DNA from: JBDKGV01 sp039798005
Lineage (GTDB): Bacteria > Fibrobacterota > Fibrobacteria > UBA5070
Direction of reading: 5' to 3'
Assembly: GCA_039798005.1 (NCBI GenBank)
Contig: JBDKGV010000243.1
Location: 1 to 5,339, forward strand
DNA length: 5,339 nt
The stretch's first letter is position 1. Each line of letters opens with the position of its first letter. The notes under the pieces were generated by a model, which saw nothing but the letters and a program-made list of their open reading frames with translations, made no database searches and was not told the DNA's origin. Position numbers and translations under genes: made by a program. Shown here in pieces: positions 4,650-5,339 of the stretch.

Positions 4650-5339
4650 GTGCCTGATGTCTTGGATTACTTAGACTACCGCCAATACCTTCGCGAGGTG
4701 TACGAATGGCGAAAGAAGCGGGGAGACTCGTTCTTCTCCTACCGCTACATGGCCTCGCGCATCGGCATCGATCCCGGCTATCTCGCCAAGCTCATCCAAG
4801 GCAAGGTCCACCTGGGGGAGTCGTCCATCGACCCCGCGATCAAACTGCTTCATCTGGATGGCAAGACCGCGGCATATTTCCGCCAGCTCATCAGCTTCGG
4901 CAAGGCGCGCAGCGACCGTCAGATCCAAGAAGAGTTTGAAAAGCTGATGTCGCTCAAGGGCGTTGGCGCGCGAACCTTGGACGAGGACCGCTTCGCGTTC
5001 TACCAGACCTGGTACCACAGCGCCATCCGCAGCCTCTTGGGGATCCGCCCCTTTCGGGGCGATTTTGCCGATCTGGCCCGCCGCATGTCCCCTCCCATCT
5101 CCGAGGAGCAGGCACGTGAATCGGTGGAATTGCTGGAACGGCTCGAGCTGGTCCGTCATACCGAAGACGGCGATTGGGAACTGACCGAGCGCTTCGTGAC
5201 CACCGGTGACGGTTGGCGATCCCAAGCAGTGCGTACCTTTCAAGGTCAGACCATGGAACTGGCACGCGAATCACTGGAACGGCACGTCCCCGAAAAAAGG
5301 GACATCTCGACCGTGACCGTCACGCTCTCGCATGACGAC
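4650..5339 (+). CDS. TIGR02147/DUF4423-family protein, putative regulator (3' end outside window)
   Basis: The frame runs from GTG 4650 through 230 codons to the window edge without a stop. It opens with (M)PDVLDYLDYRQYLREVYEW, the characteristic start of TIGR02147-family proteins. Residues about 28-55 (SYRYMASRIGIDPGYLAKLIQGK) look like a helix-turn-helix of the Xre type. FRQLISFGKARSD, the FYQTWYHSAIRSLL segment (about 112-125), a winged-helix-like part (SEEQARESVELLERLELV) and RTFQGQTMELARESLE follow in the family order (DUF4423). From memory members are about 270-280 residues, so some 45 C-terminal residues are missing. The role is not established; a DNA-binding regulator is an inference. 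I chose GTG because no ATG lies between it and the in-frame stop at 4581-4583, and because it places the family N-terminus correctly. GAAGG at 4633-4637 is twelve bases upstream, rather far. TTG 4662 is a less likely start. It is divergent from pdhA. No membrane segment is seen. Confidence 0.85.
   Translation, partial: MPDVLDYLDYRQYLREVYEWRKKRGDSFFSYRYMASRIGIDPGYLAKLIQGKVHLGESSIDPAIKLLHLDGKTAAYFRQLISFGKARSDRQIQEEFEKLMSLKGVGARTLDEDRFAFYQTWYHSAIRSLLGIRPFRGDFADLARRMSPPISEEQARESVELLERLELVRHTEDGDWELTERFVTTGDGWRSQAVRTFQGQTMELARESLERHVPEKRDISTVTVTLSHDD

Noticed and set aside
4671..5243. 190-codon minus-strand frame opposite the TIGR02147-family gene
   Set aside because: The plus-strand frame has the family motifs in order, whereas the minus-strand translation shows none and looks like an antisense shadow.

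Overview
The window is GC-rich bacterial DNA with a compact, minus-strand pyruvate dehydrogenase (PDH) operon in the middle, the 3' end of a plus-strand outer-membrane-type gene on the left, and the 5' part of a divergent plus-strand regulatory-type gene on the right. The best lineage clue is the right-hand gene. Its product matches the TIGR02147/DUF4423 family, which is strongly expanded in Fibrobacter and also occurs in some Bdellovibrio-like predators. The PDH subunits look like the two-subunit E1 type (E1 alpha plus E1 beta) found in Bacteroidota, Chlorobiota, alphaproteobacteria and mitochondria. Together these suggest a member of the Fibrobacterota, or at least the FCB group, that is probably capable of oxidative metabolism. 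This is inference from family resemblance; no marker gene is present.

Layout. Positions 2-487 (+) hold the C-terminal end of a probable beta-barrel protein. Positions 488-913 lie between convergent genes. They contain a canonical rho-independent terminator for the minus-strand operon (775-807), two further strong hairpins (840-869 and 881-901), and a possible 51-residue Cys-containing small ORF on the minus strand (607-762) whose ribosome binding site directly follows the terminator. Positions 914-4316 (-) are pdhA, pdhB and pdhC in transcription order, encoding E1 alpha, E1 beta and the E2 acetyltransferase. pdhA and pdhB are 14 bases apart. pdhB and pdhC overlap by one base (TGATG), with a perfect Shine-Dalgarno sequence inside the end of pdhB. 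Positions 4317-4649 are a more AT-rich divergent intergenic region with a plausible pdh promoter and a 10-bp tandem direct repeat. Positions 4650-5339 (+) hold the TIGR02147-family gene, cut off by the window end.

Function. E1 alpha and E1 beta form the thiamine-diphosphate-dependent decarboxylase, and E2 carries one lipoyl domain and passes the acetyl group to CoA. The E3 lipoamide dehydrogenase is not in the window and must be encoded elsewhere. All key catalytic residues I could check are present, so the complex looks functional. I did not find a clearly new biological system. The most unusual spot is the terminator / ribosome-binding-site / small-ORF arrangement after pdhC, followed by the repeat-bearing divergent promoter region.
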